The notes: a model not told the origin generated them from the letters alone. 64,000 nt of DNA from Proteles cristata cristata (GCA_017311185.1 JAESUZ010003902.1:1-64000); one strand, 5' to 3'; positions 22,135-34,614 are shown, counted from the stretch's first letter. Translations and numbers: made by a program.

Positions 22135-22137
22135 TTT

Positions 22138-22218
22138 GTTTTTTTAAAGTAATCTGTACACCCAGTGTAGGGCTCAAATTCATGACATGCTGTACCGACT
22201 GAACCGGCTAGGTGCTCC
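22138..22218 (-). mobile_element. SINE, class O
   Basis: 'AAAGTAATCTGTACACCCAG' to 'GAACCGGCTAGGTGCTCC'; diverged, with an internal deletion before the head. Confidence 0.8.
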
Positions 22219-22633
22219 TCCATTTTGTTTTTGATATTTGGTTAGAATGTTCAGTAGGGTTATCCTGAACTGTACACATGATGTATGTGCTTTTTTTTCC
22301 ACTCAGTTTTTGATGTGTGCTAAACTCCATGTGGATTCCATATGTGTATTCTAAACAGGTTAGTGCGGACTATGTGCAAAAGTACAAGATCTTTGTAAAT
22401 TGGTTGTTTGCTTTGAGGTAGCTAAAAAAAATTGCACAGGCCTAGTTAATAAATTTAGGTTATTTCATCTGAAATTGCATTGATGACATGGTATTGTATT
22501 TATGATACTTAACTGCTTTGACCTTTACAATCATAAGTCACAAGTTGTTGAGCACCTATGCTAGTTACTGTACCTTATGCTATGCATTATACTATGGTAT
22601 TTATGATCATCTAGAATAATATATTCTGGCTCT

Positions 22634-22704
22634 CCTTCTAAATTGTGAACTCCTTTAGAGTAGGGCTCATTTTACTGCATTTTACATCTCCAGTACCTAA
22701 GACT
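22634..22704 (+). mobile_element. L2 3'-end fragment
   Basis: 'AAATTGTGAACTCCTTTAGA' then 'TTTTACATCTCCAGTACCTA' match the common L2 3' end (TGTAAGCTCC...CCCCAGCACCTAG). Confidence 0.6.
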
Positions 22705-22719
22705 TCCATATATAGAACT

Positions 22720-23970
22720 CAAAAGATTTGGTGTTTGGTGAGAAAGTTCAGTTGTTACAGTAGAGGGTGTATAGCTTGGGTACGAAGTTATTTGTTCTGT
22801 AATTTTGGGAGCTTTTGTAAGTCTTTTATACCATCCTTTATACTCAAAAATTCTCTCCTATGGATCCAGATTTAGGGATCTTCTGATTGTTCTGGATTTT
22901 GGTTAGATGGGAGAATGTAAACAACCTTAAGTTTTATGTAGGCTTGCCTGGTATCTTTTATCCTTGGGGGCAGTTAGAACAATAGGTATTCATTAGATAA
23001 GGTTGATTTGATTGTATTCTGACTATTTTGGAATGCTAATCTCTCAATTTGTGAACATGGGGAAGCTGAGTATGTGGGTGTGTCAGCACTACATCTATCA
23101 TCTGTGCTAAGAACAAGTTCGTATGAAGGCCAGTATTATACACACATACACTCTCATTTTAAAGATAGGATGTTTTTAACATAATGTTTATGAATTTTTT
23201 AAGGTTGTATACTTTTTATTTTCTAAAATAAGTCTTAAAAGTCACTAGGTAGGATTGTCGTAAATAGTGAAATTATTTTATGTGTGGCTATTATAATAAA
23301 CTTACGAAGCAAGCAGTCTAAATCTGGTGGCCATATTTTTTTGTGAAATCTCTATATCTTTTCAAAGCTTACATACAGAAGAATGATTTTTGTAAATATA
23401 TGTGTTATTAAGTGGTTTAGTAAGTTGTATGTGTTTTTAACTTCTCTGTATATTAAATTGGAGGCATATATATTTGGTATACTTAAAAGAAAGATAAGCA
23501 TATGTAGAAGTAGTTTGCTTCAATTTTTGTAAAAACTGACCATTTTCCCCTCCCCACATATATGTGTGTATATGTATGAGCCTGGAGAAAGTTGTGGAGG
23601 ATTCATTACAGGTCACTTGTTACCGTTGATTACCTTCAAGGTTCAGATAAGAAAGGAAAGGGAGAATAAGGAAGATTTTTGCAAAATGGAAAAATACTCA
23701 TGGCATAATATTAAGTGAAAATGTAGACTATAAAATGTTATCCATATTATTGTAAATATGTAAACATTGAACATGCATGTAGACAAGGAATAGAAAATAA
23801 CATGAACAAATGAAAACATTGATTTTTATCACATGATGGGATTATGGAGAAGTTTTGGATTTCTTATTTTAATATTTTATAATAAAATAATTGCAAAAGA
23901 TTGATCCTTCTTAGTTTCTTGATGAACTTTTTATCTTTTGTCTTTTTGCTAAATGTGTTACTTAAAAGCA
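22720..23970. other. Intronic stretch with nothing recognised
   Basis: AT-rich, apparently unique sequence. A short (TA/TG) segment lies at about 23,560-23,577. No exon candidate. Confidence 0.5.
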
Positions 23971-23974
23971 TGAT

Positions 23975-24153
23975 GTCAGTTCAGTGTCCAACTTGGGCTC
24001 AAGTCATGAACTCCCATATTTTGGGTTGGAGCCTCATGTTGGGCTCTCTTCTCTTAGTGCGGAGCCTGCTTTGGATCCTCTGTCTCCCTCTATCTCTGCC
24101 GCTTGCCCGCTTGCACTTGCTTGCTTGCTCTCTTTGTCAAAAATAAACATTAA
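23975..24153 (+). mobile_element. SINE, class F, head-truncated
   Basis: Starts inside the tRNA-derived region (GTCCAACTTGGGCTCAAGTC) and keeps the CT-rich body, here with GCTTGCTTGC repeats, and the AAAATAAACATTAAG tail. Confidence 0.85.
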
Positions 24154-24156
24154 GTG

Positions 24157-24369
24157 GGGCGCCTGGGTGGCTCAGTCGGTTAAGCATCCGACTTCGGCTC
24201 AGGTCATGATCTCATGGTTCGTGGGTTCGAGCCCCGTGTCAGGCTCTGCTGACAGCTAGCTCAGAGCCTGGAGCCTGGTTCAGATTCTGTGTCTCCCTTT
24301 CTCTCTGACCCTCCCCTGCTCATACTGTCTCTCTCTCTCTCTCTCTGAAATAAATAAAAAACATTTAAA
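24157..24369 (+). mobile_element. SINE, class F, inserted in the tail of another SINE
   Basis: Begins GGGGCGCCTGGGTGGCTCAG with intact CpGs. 'AAAAATAAACATTAAG' flanks it on both sides (about 24,140 and 24,370), so it used the A-rich tail of the preceding SINE as target. Confidence 0.93.
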
Positions 24370-24599
24370 AAAAATAAACATTAAGAGGAAAAAAAGCATG
24401 GTGGTACATATTATTAAAAATATTTGCAGTTCATGTGTCCAGAATGCAAAGCATCTGTTTGAAGAATGCATTGGCTTTGTATAGAGAACATTTGAAGAGA
24501 CCAATCTAGTGAATTCTTTTCACAGTGCCCATCTTATAATTAGCGGAGGTTTCTATAAATAAGGTGATACTTGATATTTATAAACCTTTAAATTCTAAT

Positions 24600-24712
24600 C
24601 ATTATTCTAATTATTTTATATGTAATATATCCTCTAGTCCTCATCATTTCCATAAACAGTAGTCACTATTACTGTCCCATTTTATAAATGAGGAAACTGG
24701 GTCAAAGAGGAC
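24600..24712 (-). mobile_element. MIR fragment, antisense
   Basis: 'CCTCTAGTCCTCATCATTTC' and 'CCCATTTTATAAATGAGGAA' match the complement of MIR. A T17 run follows at once. Confidence 0.7.
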
Positions 24713-25203
24713 CTTTTTTTTTTTTTTTTTGCTCAGATTCCTAATATAATAAGTTAAGTCAGTATCAAGTACTACTTGAAAAATTATACTGTTTGATAAA
24801 CAGTTTAGTTTAGAATTTATTATCACAACATGTAAGAGTTAATATGTCCACTAATTATATGTAATATGTGTAACATAGAATGCACATATATAATAATGGT
24901 CTAGGTCCCGAATTCATTATGTTGAATTTTTGGTGATTAAAATCAATTGAATTATATTTAAATTGATGGGTAAATTGCTTCTCAGGAAGCATCAACGTAC
25001 ATTCTAGTTTGAGGTAATCTTAAAACATCGTCACAACTCACAAGTTTATTTTTAAGAAAGTAAACACTAAATATTTTAAAACTATGATATATTTTAAAGA
25101 TAAAGTTTGTGCTTCCTTTGGATATCGAATGATTTTCTTATTTGCTAAAGACAATATAAGGAGATAAATGTAAAATTGCAATTTCTATGGTATTTAGTGG
25201 ATT

Positions 25204-25419
25204 TTTTTAAAAAAATGTTTTATTTATTTCTAGGAGAGAGAGAGAGACAGCGTGAGCAGGAGAGGGTCAGAAAGAGAGGGAGTCACAGACTGAAATAGGC
25301 TCCAGGCTCCAAGCTGGCAGTCAGCACAGAGCCCGACGCGGGACTTGAACCCATGAACCGCGAGATCATGACCTAAGCGAAAGTCGGACGCTTAACCGAC
25401 TAAGCCACCCAGGCACCCC
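25204..25419 (-). mobile_element. SINE, class Y
   Basis: Tail TTTATTTCTAGGAGAGAGAG and head GACTAAGCCACCCAGGCACCCC. 'TTTAGTGGAT' occurs at about 25,194 and again at about 25,449. An extra T-rich block with 'AATGTTTTA' separates the head from the right flank, a second partial tail. Confidence 0.9.
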
Positions 25420-25648
25420 TTATTTTTTATTTTTTTTAATGTTTTATTTTAGTGGATATTTTTAAATTCTGTATTAGACCAGCCACTCTTTAAAGAAGAG
25501 CAACATTTCATTTAAATACTCTGATTATTTTACTGTGTGTTAACTAATTATTTCAGCAAAGGAAAGAGAAAGGAGAGCATTATAGTATTGGGTTGAACTA
25601 TACAAAATTGGTAATATTTGAGCATTTGACTTACAAAAGCACATTTTC

Positions 25649-26174
<526 letters not shown>

Positions 26175-26507
26175 AAAAATGCATTTTCATATGGCTCAAC
26201 CTAATAGAGCATGGGCTTCTCAAAGCCAGGTTACGGTACAGTCTCTGGTAATTAGCAATATTGGGATAATGACACCTACACCCATTTATACTTAGGGAAT
26301 ATGTATAATGCTATTTTAATCTCATTCTTATCATTTTTCTAGCCTCTTAGAGGCTTAAGTTATCTACCTTCACTTGACCAAAGATAATACCTGAGTAACC
26401 CATTTCTATTGAACATGGACTAGTCACTACTCTTGGAGGCCAAGGATCATGTGTTTATCTTTGTTTACATCTCCCAACATGCTGTCTTGAAATTTTTTAA
26501 GTTTTAT

Positions 26508-26545
26508 GTGTGTATGTATATATACATATATATGTATGCCCTCAC
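26508..26545. repeat. TG/TA-rich microsatellite
   Basis: 'TGTGTGTATGTATATATACA' and following alternate purine-pyrimidine over about 38 bp. Confidence 0.8.
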
Positions 26546-26706
26546 ATGCATACTGTACATTTACAGCCAAAAATGTAAAAAACCCCTTTTATTCTGTTTC
26601 ATAATTTGATATTAATATAGAATATAAAATATAGATTGGTACAATGAAACCCCATATTCCTGTTACCCAGCTTTGACAACTAAACAGTTACCAACATTTT
26701 GTTATT

Positions 26707-26865
26707 TGTGTATATCCAACTTTTTTTTAATGTTTATTTTTGAGAGAGAAAGAGAAAGCATAAATGGTGGAAGGGCAGAGAGGGGAACAGAGGATCTCAT
26801 GAACCATGAGATCATAACCTGAGCTGAAGTCGGATGCTCAACCAATTGAGCCACCCAGGTGCCCC
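26707..26865 (-). mobile_element. SINE, class F, internally deleted
   Basis: Missing most of the middle body: the GA-rich part joins 'CTCATGAACCATGAGATCAT' directly. Confidence 0.85.
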
Positions 26866-26899
26866 GCCTCTTTTTTTCTTGAAATAATTAATTAAAGTT

Positions 26900-27073
26900 T
26901 TTTAAGTTTTTAATTTGTCAAGTTTATTCATTTTGAGAGAGAGGGTAGAGAGAGAATCCCCAGCAGGCTCTGCACTGTCAGTGCAGAACCCTATGTGGGG
27001 CTTAAACCTGTGAACTGTGAGATCATGACCTGAACTGAAATTAAGAGTCAGATGCTTAACTGACAGAGCCCTG
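26900..27073 (-). mobile_element. SINE, class F, worn
   Basis: Body and head up to 'ACTGACAGAGCCCTGG'; the last head bases are lost. Confidence 0.8.
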
Positions 27074-27521
27074 GTTGAAATAATTTTAAAGAAATCTCAG
27101 GAATCACATCATTTAATCTATACATACTTATGTATGTATATCTAATAAGAATTAAAAACAAAACAACTTTAGTACCAGTACACCTAGTAAAGTTAAGAGT
27201 TCCTTGATCCAGTCTGTGTTCAGATTTCTTTGATTCTCTAAATGTTTTCTTACATTTGGCTTGTTTTCAAATCACCAGCCAAATAAGATTTACCGTTTTA
27301 TTTGGTTTATCTGCCTCTTAAATTTGTCTTAATTTCAACCATCTTCCTCCCTACTATATGTACCCTGAACTTTTCCCCATGCTGTTTCTTTGTTGTAAAA
27401 ACTACGTCATTTGTTCAGGAGAATTTCCCACATTCTGGATTTGGCTGCTTGAATTCTTGTGGTGTCTTAACATGTTCAATTACCCTTCATATTTCCCACA
27501 AATTAGTAGTTACATATAGAG

Positions 27522-27693
27522 CAGTGGTTCTCAACTTTGGCTGAAACTTGAGAATTACCTGGAGAAGTTTTAAATATTCTGATTCTTAGGTTACATATCA
27601 GATGAATTAGATCAGAATTTGTGGGTGGATTCTAGGCATTAATATTTTAAAAAATTTCCCAAGTGATTCAGTGTGTAGCCAGGATTGAGAACT
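27522..27693 (+). mobile_element. MER20-like hAT-Charlie MITE
   Basis: Begins 'CAGTGGTTCTCAACTTTGGC' and continues 'GAGAATTACCTGGAGAAGTT', ending 'GTAGCCAGGATTGAGAAC', the complement of its own start as expected of terminal inverted repeats. Non-autonomous DNA transposon. Confidence 0.72.
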
Positions 27694-28377
27694 TGAATTG
27701 GTAGAGCCTTATATTAGATTTAGATTCAGCTTTTTTGGAAAGAAAAATTCATAGAGTAATTGTGAGTAATTATGTAATTTATTCCCAATAAGGTTTTAGA
27801 ATGAAAGAGTGTGCTGTATAATAATTATAGTGGGACAATAGCCATAAACTGGGAGTATCCTGGACAAATTAGGATATATAATCACCCTGTTAGATGATTG
27901 CATCATTCTTGGAGGCATCTAAATGATTGTCACACTTTAGTGATACTGATATTGATCAACTTACATTCTGTCAATGGAGTCCAAACATTACAGCTTCTTA
28001 ACCTTTCACCTAATGAATTTATCAGCCATAGATGCTTGTTGCCTAGATCCATGATTTCCTTTGAGGAGTGATTTTTTAAAAAAATAATTTCTGCTGTATT
28101 TTTTCACTGGAATTTTTCCATAAAGAATTCCTTCATCAATTATTTGCTTACCGTGTAATATTTGTACAGGAAAAGCACAGAGTAAATGCTTATTTTTTCC
28201 CTTTATTTACCAACTTTCAGAAGAATGAATTGATGTCATAACAAATCCTAAAGGTGAGATTTGGGAGGTAATGTCATTATGAACACACGGATTTTAATAT
28301 ATTTGATATATTTAAATTTACTGTGGTCAGTATTCTTTTTGGTGTTTAAATTTGGCATATATTTTATTAATGGCTAT
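27694..28377. other. Intronic stretch with nothing recognised
   Basis: AT-rich, unique in appearance; no gene or repeat assigned. Confidence 0.5.
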
Positions 28378-28826
28378 TTGTAATAGTATACTGAGGCTGC
28401 CATAACAAATTACTACTAACTTGGTGGCTTAAAATGGCAGAAAATTGTTCTCTCTCAGTTCTGGAGGCTACATGTCTGAAGTCAGGTTGTCAGCAAGGCC
28501 ATGTTCTCTTTGAAGACTCTAGGGAAGACTCCTTTCTCACTTCTTCCAGCTTTTGGAAGGATTCTAGAAGCTTCTGGTAGATTCATTTGTGTTCCTTGAT
28601 TTGTGGCAGCATAACTCCAGTCTACCTCCCTCTTCACATGGCATTCTCTGTGTGTGCTGTCTGTTCTCAGGATACTCTTCATTAGATTTAAGGTCCATCC
28701 TAACCCAAGATGATCTTATCTCAAGATCTTTACCATATTTACATCTGCAAAAACCTGTTCTGCTCACATTCTGAGGTTCTGGGTGCACATATATTTTAGG
28801 GGCCACAATTCAAGTCATTACAGTCT
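28378..28826 (-). mobile_element. Left LTR of the MaLR element
   Basis: Spans 'TGTAATAGTATACTGAGGCT' to 'AAGTCATTACA', beginning TG and ending CA as LTRs do. Uninterrupted. Confidence 0.75.
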
Positions 28827-30124
28827 GCCCTCTTGTCTTTCAGACTTATCTATCCCACATACAAAATACATTCATTCCTATCCCAACATTCCCTAAAGTC
28901 TCAGCCCATTACAGCATGAATTCTTAAGCCTTAAATCTCTTCTAAACATCATTAGCTCAAACCAGCCAATCTCAGCATTTAAATCATGTGCATGAGGTAT
29001 GAATGTGATTCCATCTGGGGTAAAATTCCTCTTTATCTGTGGTCCTGCGAAACCAGAAAACAAATGTTCTGCCTCTAACATGCAATTGTGGGACAGACAT
29101 AGGGTAGACATTTCCATTCCAAAAGGAAGGAAATGGAAGGAATAAAGGGATCATTGGTCCCAGTCAAGTTCAAAACCCAACAGAACCAATTTTATTAGAT
29201 TCAAGGCCTGAGAATATTCTCTGTGGCTTGATGCTCTGCCCTCTGGGTTTATGGAGAAACTATAGACTCCTGCTTTGGGCCTACTTCTGTGGCTTCCACT
29301 TCTTTGTACCTTTCTTTTTCTTGAAGGGTAGCACAAGTTCACACATGAGTAGCTTTATTAGCCTTTTCCTGCCCATAGAATTCCAGAAGTCAGACAGATT
29401 TTTAAAATTGTTATCTAGTTTCTGTTCTTTGAAGTATAGGCTGGCAGTGTTTTTGTTGGTATAATACGTTCACAAACTTGGTGAGTCTTCTCTGTATGTA
29501 AATGGGATCCACACAGTTGGACAAGAAGGTTCTTCACAGGTCTTGGATAACCCCATTTGTATTTCTGACTTAAACTGAAGTGATAGATTGGACCCTTGAG
29601 TCATATATCTGATATCTTCAGCACGTAGTTGTCCAGCCATAACCTTGGCACTTTCTTTAGAGAGCGCATTTTTATAATACTGAATTTTCTAATTTTAGCA
29701 TCCTCTTTCATCTGGATGTGCTGAGAACCTCTCAGATCATCAGGAATTATTTGCTTTTTGCTTAATATTTCCTCAGTTTATCTCTTTCCTCTTACTTTTT
29801 ACTCTAAGCAGCAAGAAGGAACCAGGGTGCACTTTCAACACTTTGCTTAGAAATCTCCTTGGTAAATAAGTCCATCGCTTCCAAGTTCTGCTTCCTATGC
29901 AGTAGGAAGTCAAGGTTTCTGCTATTTTATAACAAAGATCACCTTCTAGTTTCCAGTAACATATTCTTCATTTTCCTCTGAGATCTCATCAGAAGCACCT
30001 TGAACATTCATATTTTTCCCAACATTTTGTTTATGGTATACATTTCCTTTAAGATGTTATAAGCTTTCTCTTCTCCGTTCCTCAATTCCTTCTGAACCTT
30101 CACCAGAACTGCCTTTATTTTATT

Positions 30125-31120
30125 TTTATTTTTTATAATTTATTTATTGTTTAATTTACACTCAAGTTAGTTAGCATATAGTGGAACAAAGATTGCAGGA
30201 GTAGATTCCTTAATGCCCCTTACCCATTTAGACCATCCCCCCACCCACAACTCCTCTGCAACCCTCTGTTTGTTCTCTGTACTTGAGTCTCTTACGGGGG
30301 AGCCTGGGTGGCTCAGTTGGTTAAGTGTCTGTCTTCGGCTCAGGTCATGATCTCACAGTCCGTCGGGTTGAGCTTTGTGTTGACAGATCAGAGCCTGGAG
30401 CCTGCTTCGGATTCTGTGTCTCCCTCTCTCTGCCACTCCTTCTCTCACTCTCATCTCTCTCTCAAAATTAAATAAGACATAAAAAAAAAAAGTTTCTTAT
30501 GTTTTGTTCCCCTCCTTGCTTTTATATTATTTTATCATCCCTTCCCTTATGTTCATCTGTTTTGTATCTTAAATTCCTCATATGAGTGAAGTCATATGAT
30601 ACCGTCTTTCTCTGGATGACTAATTTCACTCAGCATAATACTCTCTAGTTCCATCCACATAGTTGCAAATGGTAAAATTTCATTCCTTTTCATTGCCAAG
30701 TAATATAATACTCTATTGTATATGTATACCACATCTTTTTTATCCATTCATCAGTTGATGGACATTTGGGCTCTTTCCATACTTTGGCTATTGTCGATAG
30801 TGCTGCTATAAACATTGGGGTGCATGTGCCCCTTCGAAACAGCACACCTGTATCCCTTGGATAAATACCTAATAGTGCAATTGCTGGGTCATAGGGTAGT
30901 TCTATTTTTAATTTTTTGAGGAACCTCTATACTGTTTTCCAGAGTGGCTGCACCAGTTTGCATTCCCACCAGCAGTGCAAAGGAGATCGTCTTTCTCCGC
31001 ATCTTTGCCAACATCTGTTGTTGCCTGAGTTGTTAATGTTAGCCATTCTGACAGGTGTGAGGTGGTATTTCATTGTGGTTTTGATAGAACTTCCTTTAGT
31101 ATCCATGTTTGTACTAACCA
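30125..31120 (-). mobile_element. L1 3' end, antisense, inside the MaLR element
   Basis: Complement of the L1 3' UTR ('CTCAAGTTAGTTAGCATATA' at about 30,163) and of the ORF2 C-terminus ('CCAGAGTGGCTGCACCAGTT' at about 30,939). 5'-truncated near 31,120. Less diverged than the L1 at 322-5,095. Confidence 0.87.
30296..30491 (+). mobile_element. SINE, class F, inside the L1
   Basis: Complete, with tail ATTAAATAAGACAT and oligo-A. Flanks 'GAGTCTCTTA' and 'AAGTTTCTTA' are similar. Confidence 0.9.
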
Positions 31121-31124
31121 TGTC

Positions 31125-31354
31125 TTTTTTTTATTTGTTTTATGTTTTTACATTTATTTATTTTTGAGAGACAGAGAGAGAGAGACAGAACATGAGCAGG
31201 GGAGGCACAGAGAGCTAGGGAGACAGAATCTGAAGCAGGCTTCGGGCTCTGACTGTCAGCACTGAGTCCGATGCAGGGCTGGAACTCACAAACCGTGAGA
31301 TCATGACCTGAGATGAAGTTGGATGCTTAACCAACTGAGCCACCCAGGTGCCCC
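31125..31354 (-). mobile_element. SINE, class F, with 17-bp duplication
   Basis: 'TGTACTAACCATGTCTT' (about 31,108) and 'TGTACCAACCATCTCTT' (about 31,355) flank it, with two differences. Confidence 0.9.
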
Positions 31355-31504
31355 TGTACCAACCATCTCTTAAAGGTAATCTAGATTTTTTTTTTCTATC
31401 ATGCTTCTTAAAATTCATCCCCAATCTCTTCATTGTTTAATTTCAAAACTACTTGCACATTTTTAGGTATTTATCACAACAACATACCACTTTGGTATGC
31501 TAAA

Positions 31505-32130
31505 ATATATATTAGTTTCCTAGGTTTGCTATAAGAAATCACCACAAACATGGTGGCTTAAAACAGCAGAAATTTATTCTCTTACAGTTCTGGAGGCTGG
31601 AAGTCTAAGATCAAGGGGTCAACAGGACTATCCTCTCTTTGAAGGCTCTAGAGAAGAACTTCTATGTCTCTTCCCGCTTCTGGTGGCCTTAGGTGGTCCT
31701 TAATTTGTGGCAGCATTAACTCCACCCCCCCTTTTTTTTTTTAACTTTTAAAAATGTTTATTTTTGTGACAGAGACACAGATCATGATCAGGGGAGGGGC
31801 GGAGAGAGGGAGACACAGAATCAGAAACAGGCTCTAGGCATCAGTGCAGAGCCCGAAGTGGGGCTTGAACTCACAAATCATGAGATCATCACCTGAGCCG
31901 AAGTTGGACTCTCAACTGATTGAGCCATTCAGGCACCCCTTAACTCCACTCTTTATTTTTGCCTTCATACAGTCTTCTTTCTATGTTCTGTTTCTCCTGA
32001 GCACAGTCTTCATTGGATTTGGCCCACCCTAATCCAGGGTCATTTCATTTCAAGATCCTTACATTAATTATATCTGCTAAGGTTAAGATCACATTCTGAA
32101 TATCTGGGGGGGCCACAGTTCAGCCTACAG
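31505..32130 (-). mobile_element. Right LTR of the MaLR element
   Basis: Starts 'TATTAGTTTCCTAGGTTTGC' and ends at 'CAGCCTACAGCA'. A SINE splits it at 31,726-31,939. Confidence 0.75.
31726..31939 (-). mobile_element. SINE, class F, in the right MaLR LTR
   Basis: 'TTAACTCCAC' at 31,716-31,725 is repeated at 31,940-31,949. Confidence 0.9.
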
Positions 32131-32775
32131 CAAGGTCTTTAAGGTTTGCACTCCAGTGCTTTTAAGAAAATTATATTAAAAATTCCTTTAAATTTTTATT
32201 AGAAGTGTATACTTCAATGGCATTAAGTATGTATTAATAGTGTTGTGCAACTATTACCACTGTCTTTTTCATCCCAGACAGAAAGTGTGTACACATTAAG
32301 GAATAACTCCCCATTGCAGTTCCCTCCAGCCTCTGTTATGCTTTAATTTACTTAATATCTCAGTGAATATACCTATTCTGGATATTTCATGTAAGTGGAA
32401 TCATGCAGTATTTGATCTTTGGTGTCTGGCTTATTTCATTTAGCATAATATATCAGAACTTTGTTCTATTTTATGGCTGAATAAAAATCTTATTGTATGT
32501 ATATGACACATTTGTCCATCTGTTGATGGACACAAAATTTTGTTTTTTGGCTGTCGTGCAAAATGCTGCTATAAATTGTGCTTTACAAGTATTTTTTTGA
32601 GTCTCTGTTTTCACTTCTTTTGGGGATATGCCTAGAAGTGGATTTGTTGGGACAAATAGAAATTTTATGTTTTATCTTATTGAGGAATCACCGAATGTTT
32701 CCACAGAGGTGTGCTAGTAATGCAAGAGGGTTCTGATTTCTCCTATCCTTTCCGATATTTGTTCTGTTCTTCTTT

Positions 32776-32826
32776 TCCCCCTTCTTTTTCTCCTTCTCCT
32801 TCTTCTCCTCCTTCTTTTCTTCTTTT
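32776..32826. repeat. (CTT)n/(CTC)n pyrimidine tract
   Basis: Imperfect CTT, TCC and TTC units on + between L1 blocks. Confidence 0.8.
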
Positions 32827-32879
32827 TGGAAAGCTGTCCTAGTGGATGTGAAGCAGTATCTTATTGTGGTTTGGATTTG

Positions 32880-33068
32880 AAATTTTTTTGAGAGAGAGGG
32901 TGAGAGTATGGGAGCGGTAGAGTAAGAGGAAGAGAGAGAATCTTAAGCAGGCTCCATGCCCAGTGCAGAGCCTGACATGAAGTGGGGCTCCATCTCACAA
33001 CCATGAGATCATGTCCTGAGCTAAAAACAATAGTCAGATGCTTAACTGACTGAGCAACCTAGGTGCTC
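32880..33068 (-). mobile_element. SINE, class F, diverged
   Basis: Short tail; head reads GAGCAACCTAGGTGCTC. Confidence 0.82.
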
Positions 33069-33489
33069 TTTGATTTATATGTTTTTTAATGACTAATAAT
33101 GTTGAGTATCTGTTCTTGTGTTTATTGGCCATTTGTATATTTTCCTTGGAGAAATGTGTATTTAAATCCGTAACCCATTTTTAATTGGGTAGTTTTGTTG
33201 TTGTTTAGTTGTAGGAATTCTTCATATATTCTGGTTGTTAAACTCTGATCAGATATGTGATTTACAAATACATTCTCTTATTCTGGGAGTTTTCATTCTT
33301 GATAGTGTCCCTTGATCCACAAAAGTTGTCAGGTTTGATGAGGTCTAATTTATGTCTTCCTCTTGTAGCTTGTGCCTTTGTTGTGATATTTAAGAAATCA
33401 CAAGAATTGCCAAATCTAAGATCATTTAGTTTTTCCCATATGTTTTCTTTGAAGAGTTATAGTTTCTCTCCCTTTTTTAAATAGAGTCC

Positions 33490-33691
33490 ATTTTTTTTTA
33501 ACATTTATTTTTGAGAGAGAGAGAGAGCTTGAGCATGGGAGGGGCAGAGAGAGAGAGGAGAGAGAGAATCCAAGCAGGCTCCTTGCTCAACGCAGAGACT
33601 GATGGAGGGTTCTATCTCATTACAATGAGAATAGGACCTGAGCCAAAATCAAGAGTCAGATGCTTAATCGACTAAGCCACCCAGGCACCCC
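33490..33691 (-). mobile_element. SINE, class F
   Basis: Complete, with GA run at about 33,514-33,527. Inside the twin-primed L1. Confidence 0.9.
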
Positions 33692-33873
33692 TAGTTTACC
33701 TCTTTAATTTAGGTCTTTAATTCATTTTAAGTTAGTTTTTGCTTGTGGCATAAGGTTTGTGTACAGTTTTGTTCTTTTGCATGTGGATATCCAGTTTTTC
33801 CAGCACCATATTTGAAGTCTGTTCTTTTCACATTGAATGATCTTGGCACTCTTGTCAAAAATCTTTTGGCCTT

Positions 33874-34264
33874 TGTATTAATCAGTTTGAGTTGCTGTAA
33901 CAAAGTACCATAGTTTGGGTTATTTAAACCACAGAAATTTATTTCTCACAGTTCTGGAGGGTGGGACGTCTAAGATAAAGAGCTGGCAAGGTAGATTTCA
34001 TTCTGAAGCCTCTTCACTTGGCTTGTTGGCAGCTGCCATCATTGCTTTGTGTCCCCATGATCTGTGTGTGTTCTGAGACAGAGAGTGAGCAAGCTCCCGG
34101 TGGTGTCTCTTTTTAGAAGGGCACTGATCTCATCATGAGAGCCCTACCCTCGTGACCTCCTCTAATCCTAGTTACCTGCCAAAGGTCCCATCTTAAATAT
34201 CATAATGTTGGTGTTTCAGTCTTCAAAGTATTTGTTTTTGGGACACACATATTCAGTCCATAAA
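33874..34264 (-). mobile_element. Solo MaLR (MST/MLT1-like) LTR, antisense
   Basis: 'TGTATTAATCAGTTTGAGTT' at the left, 'CTCATCATGAGAGCCCTACC' and 'TATTCAGTCCATAAACA' at the right match the complement of a MaLR LTR. L1 sequence is continuous on both sides (CTTTTGG ... CCATATATG), so it inserted into the L1 and later lost one LTR and its interior. Confidence 0.78.
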
Positions 34265-34431
34265 CAACCATATATGTAAGGGCTAATTTCTGGATTCTCA
34301 GTTTTGTTCTGTTGGTCTCTATGTCACCTTATGCCAGTACTGCACTGTTTTGATTACTGTAGCTTTGTAGAAGTTTGAAATTGGAAAGTATGAGTCCTCT
34401 AACTTTGTTTTTACATTTCAACATTGTTTTG

Positions 34432-34614
34432 GGACACCTGTGTGTCTCAGTTAAGTGTCCAATTCTTGATTTTGGCTCAGGTAATGATTTTGCAGTTTGA
34501 GTTTGAGCCCCATGTCGGGTTCTGTGCTGACAGAGCTGAATCTGTTTGGGATTCGCTCCCTCTCTCTCTGCTCCTTCCCTACCCCTAGGTAAATAAATAA
34601 ACTTAAAAAAAAAT
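34432..34614 (+). mobile_element. SINE, class F, diverged
   Basis: 'GGGACACCTGTGTGTCTCAG' head with an 8-bp deletion before 'TTAAGTGTCC'; shortened CT-rich body. Confidence 0.85.

Larger units (their letters stand above)
26560..27521 (+). mobile_element. Ancient LINE-like repeat, copy A (family unresolved)
   Basis: 'ATTCCTGTTACCCAGCTTTG' (about 26,658), 'TTGATCCAGTCTGTGTTCAG' (about 27,204) and 'GAATTTCCCACATTCTGGAT' (about 27,421) occur in the same order as in the copy at 43,050-46,640. Two SINEs (26,707-27,073) interrupt it. I recognise it as a widespread mammalian repeat, probably L1-related, but cannot name the subfamily or be certain of strand. Confidence 0.55.
28378..32130 (-). mobile_element. 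Two-LTR MaLR (ERVL-MaLR, MLT1/MST-like) element, antisense
   Basis: Two related LTRs in the same orientation, 28,378-28,826 and 31,505-32,130, bracket an internal region (28,827-30,120 and about 31,355-31,504). That internal region resembles the non-coding MaLR internal sequence, for example 'GCGAAACCAGAAAACAAATG' (about 29,048). Both LTRs share 'GTGGCTTAAAA', 'CAGTTCTGGAGGCT' and 'TTTGTGGCAGCAT' in order. An L1 (30,125-31,120) and two SINEs are inserted. MaLR elements do not code for a full set of retroviral proteins; no intact frame is present. Confidence 0.78.

Noticed and set aside
24709..24735. T17 run at 24,715 as a third tail-only insertion
   Set aside because: No direct repeat flanks the run, unlike the cases at 5,712 and 35,340.
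28378..32130. Possible functional endogenous retrovirus
   Set aside because: No intact reading frame for retroviral proteins is present. MaLR internal regions are largely non-coding and this copy is broken by an L1 and SINEs.
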